From Vulcanimicrobiota bacterium (GTDB lineage: Bacteria; Vulcanimicrobiota; Vulcanimicrobiia; Vulcanimicrobiales; Vulcanimicrobiaceae), in the NCBI GenBank assembly GCA_019233165.1, contig JAFAMS010000174.1, forward strand, positions 1 to 6,025: a stretch of DNA of 6,025 nucleotides, in the 5' to 3' direction. Positions 5,434 to 6,025 of this stretch are shown here, piece by piece. Under the pieces are notes generated by a model, which saw only the letters and a program-made list of their open reading frames with translations, had not been told where the DNA came from and did no database searches. Positions within the stretch are counted from its first letter, which is position 1. The number at the start of each line of letters is the position of its first letter. The translations under genes and the position numbers were made by a program.

Positions 5434-6025
5434 CGGAGATCGCGGAACGAGACGATCCCGTATTTCGCCAGAATCGGGCGTCGCGTTTCGATGAACGCGA
5501 GAAAGCGCGAGAGCGCGAGGTTTGGTGGACCGTTCGTGACGACGTAACCGACTGCATAGAAGGGATACGCGCTGTGTCCGAGCGGGCCGGCCGGCGCGAA
5601 GCCGTCGACCGTCGCAATCGGAAGATTCGCTTGGTGCGCGGCGGCGTACGTCGTGAAGCCGACGCCGCCGGGCGTCGCGCGGATCGCGTCGGTCACCTCA
5701 GCCGAGCCGACCATCACCTCGCCGCTTCGTGGAAGGATCCCGAAGACGTTCTGGAACGCCGCGCTCATCGCGCTTTGCGCCGGCCGGGTGAAGACGCGGA
5801 CCGGAAGGTCGGCACCGCCGAGCTCCTTCCACGACTTGTAGCCGCCGTTGAAGACTCCGGCCGCCTGCGCGCGCGTCAAATTCGCGACGCCGGCCTGCGG
5901 GCTGATCGCAATCGCGAGCGGGATCGCAAAGATCTGCTGTGAGACGAGCGGCGAACCCGGCGCCGGCGGGCTGTCGACGAACGCGACCGTGGCCGCACCC
6001 GACTGCACCGCGTCCGACGCCGCGA
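5430..6025 (-). CDS. PstS-like phosphate-binding protein, C-terminal part
   Basis: About 197 C-terminal residues are visible; the frame stays open to the right edge, so the N-terminus and any signal peptide are missing. The GTG at 6008 is internal, because A-A-S-D-A-V precedes it in frame and continues the family pattern. The fold is that of the periplasmic phosphate-binding protein of the Pst importer (PBP-like domain). In order it shows VAFVDSPPAPG (the FGxSDxPL-type strand, with the ligand-side Asp kept), IPLAIAISP and ANLTRAQAAGVFNGG followed by SWKELGG, the near-invariant LT...IF.G...W...GG block. Then come RVFTRPAQSAMSAAF and TPGGVGFTTYA. In PstS the R..SGT motif contacts phosphate; here it reads R..SAM, so ligand or affinity may differ. 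No pst partner genes are inside the window. It is convergent with the MFS gene, and the two stop codons overlap. Confidence 0.85.
   Translation of the reverse strand, partial: AASDAVQSGAATVAFVDSPPAPGSPLVSQQIFAIPLAIAISPQAGVANLTRAQAAGVFNGGYKSWKELGGADLPVRVFTRPAQSAMSAAFQNVFGILPRSGEVMVGSAEVTDAIRATPGGVGFTTYAAAHQANLPIATVDGFAPAGPLGHSAYPFYAVGYVVTNGPPNLALSRFLAFIETRRPILAKYGIVSFRDLR

Noticed and set aside
5419..5438. CTCCG...CGGAG inverted repeat at the MFS/PstS-like junction as a terminator
   Set aside because: The stem is only five base pairs with a ten-base loop and no T run on either strand. Such repeats are common by chance in DNA this GC-rich.
4227..5942. A 571-residue plus-strand open frame running through the MFS gene and across the phosphate-binding protein gene
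   Set aside because: Its translation is very rich in Arg, Asp and Ala with no domain pattern, while the MFS and PstS-like frames carry clear motifs. It is a high-GC shadow frame.
6006..6008. GTG at 6008 as the start of a 192-residue binding protein
   Set aside because: The frame continues upstream to the window edge with family-like residues (A-A-S-D-A), and a PstS-type protein needs an N-terminal lobe and export signal. This GTG is an internal valine codon.

Overview
The window is densely coding, G+C-rich DNA (about 60% or a little more by eye) with G/C-ending codons, and it has almost no intergenic space. Five of the seven visible start codons are not ATG (four GTG, one TTG), and most neighbouring genes overlap or abut. 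Taken with the gene families, this suggests a free-living bacterium with a compact high-GC genome. A phylum such as Eremiobacterota, Chloroflexota, Actinobacteriota or a relative would fit, but nothing here fixes it (inference, low confidence). There is no rRNA, tRNA, CRISPR array, insertion sequence or phage gene.

Left part, minus strand, read from 3537 down to 1. This is an operon for an uncharacterised ABC-2 type ABC transporter of the COG4586/COG4587/COG3694 kind. In transcription order it holds an ATPase (3537-2524), permease A (2527-1706), permease B (1706-891), a second permease of type A (A', 894-76), and then the first 24 codons of a Rossmann-fold FAD/NAD(P) oxidoreductase (74-1, running off the left edge). 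Successive genes overlap by 4, 1 and 4 bases, and the last pair is separated by one base, so translation is probably coupled throughout. Permeases A and A' are full-length paralogues, about 62% identical without gaps. The operon therefore encodes two alternative partners for a single B subunit.

Middle, divergent gap (3538-3574). Only 37 bases separate the ATPase start from a plus-strand gene. They hold an inverted repeat whose two arms are the Shine-Dalgarno sequences of the two diverging genes, with two further overlapping hairpins.

Right part. Plus strand: a small cytidylate-kinase-like protein (3575-4183) whose glycine-rich nucleotide loop is altered, overlapping by 10 bases an MFS exporter of the EntS/MFS_3 type (4174-5433). 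Minus strand, convergent: the C-terminal part of a PstS-like periplasmic phosphate-binding protein (6025-5430), open at the right edge, whose stop overlaps the MFS stop by 4 bases. Its usual phosphate-contacting Ser-Gly-Thr motif reads Ser-Ala-Met.

No wholly new system is evident. The items most worth a second look are the A-B-A' permease arrangement with an attached oxidoreductase, the shared Shine-Dalgarno palindrome, and the two proteins with altered ligand-binding motifs.
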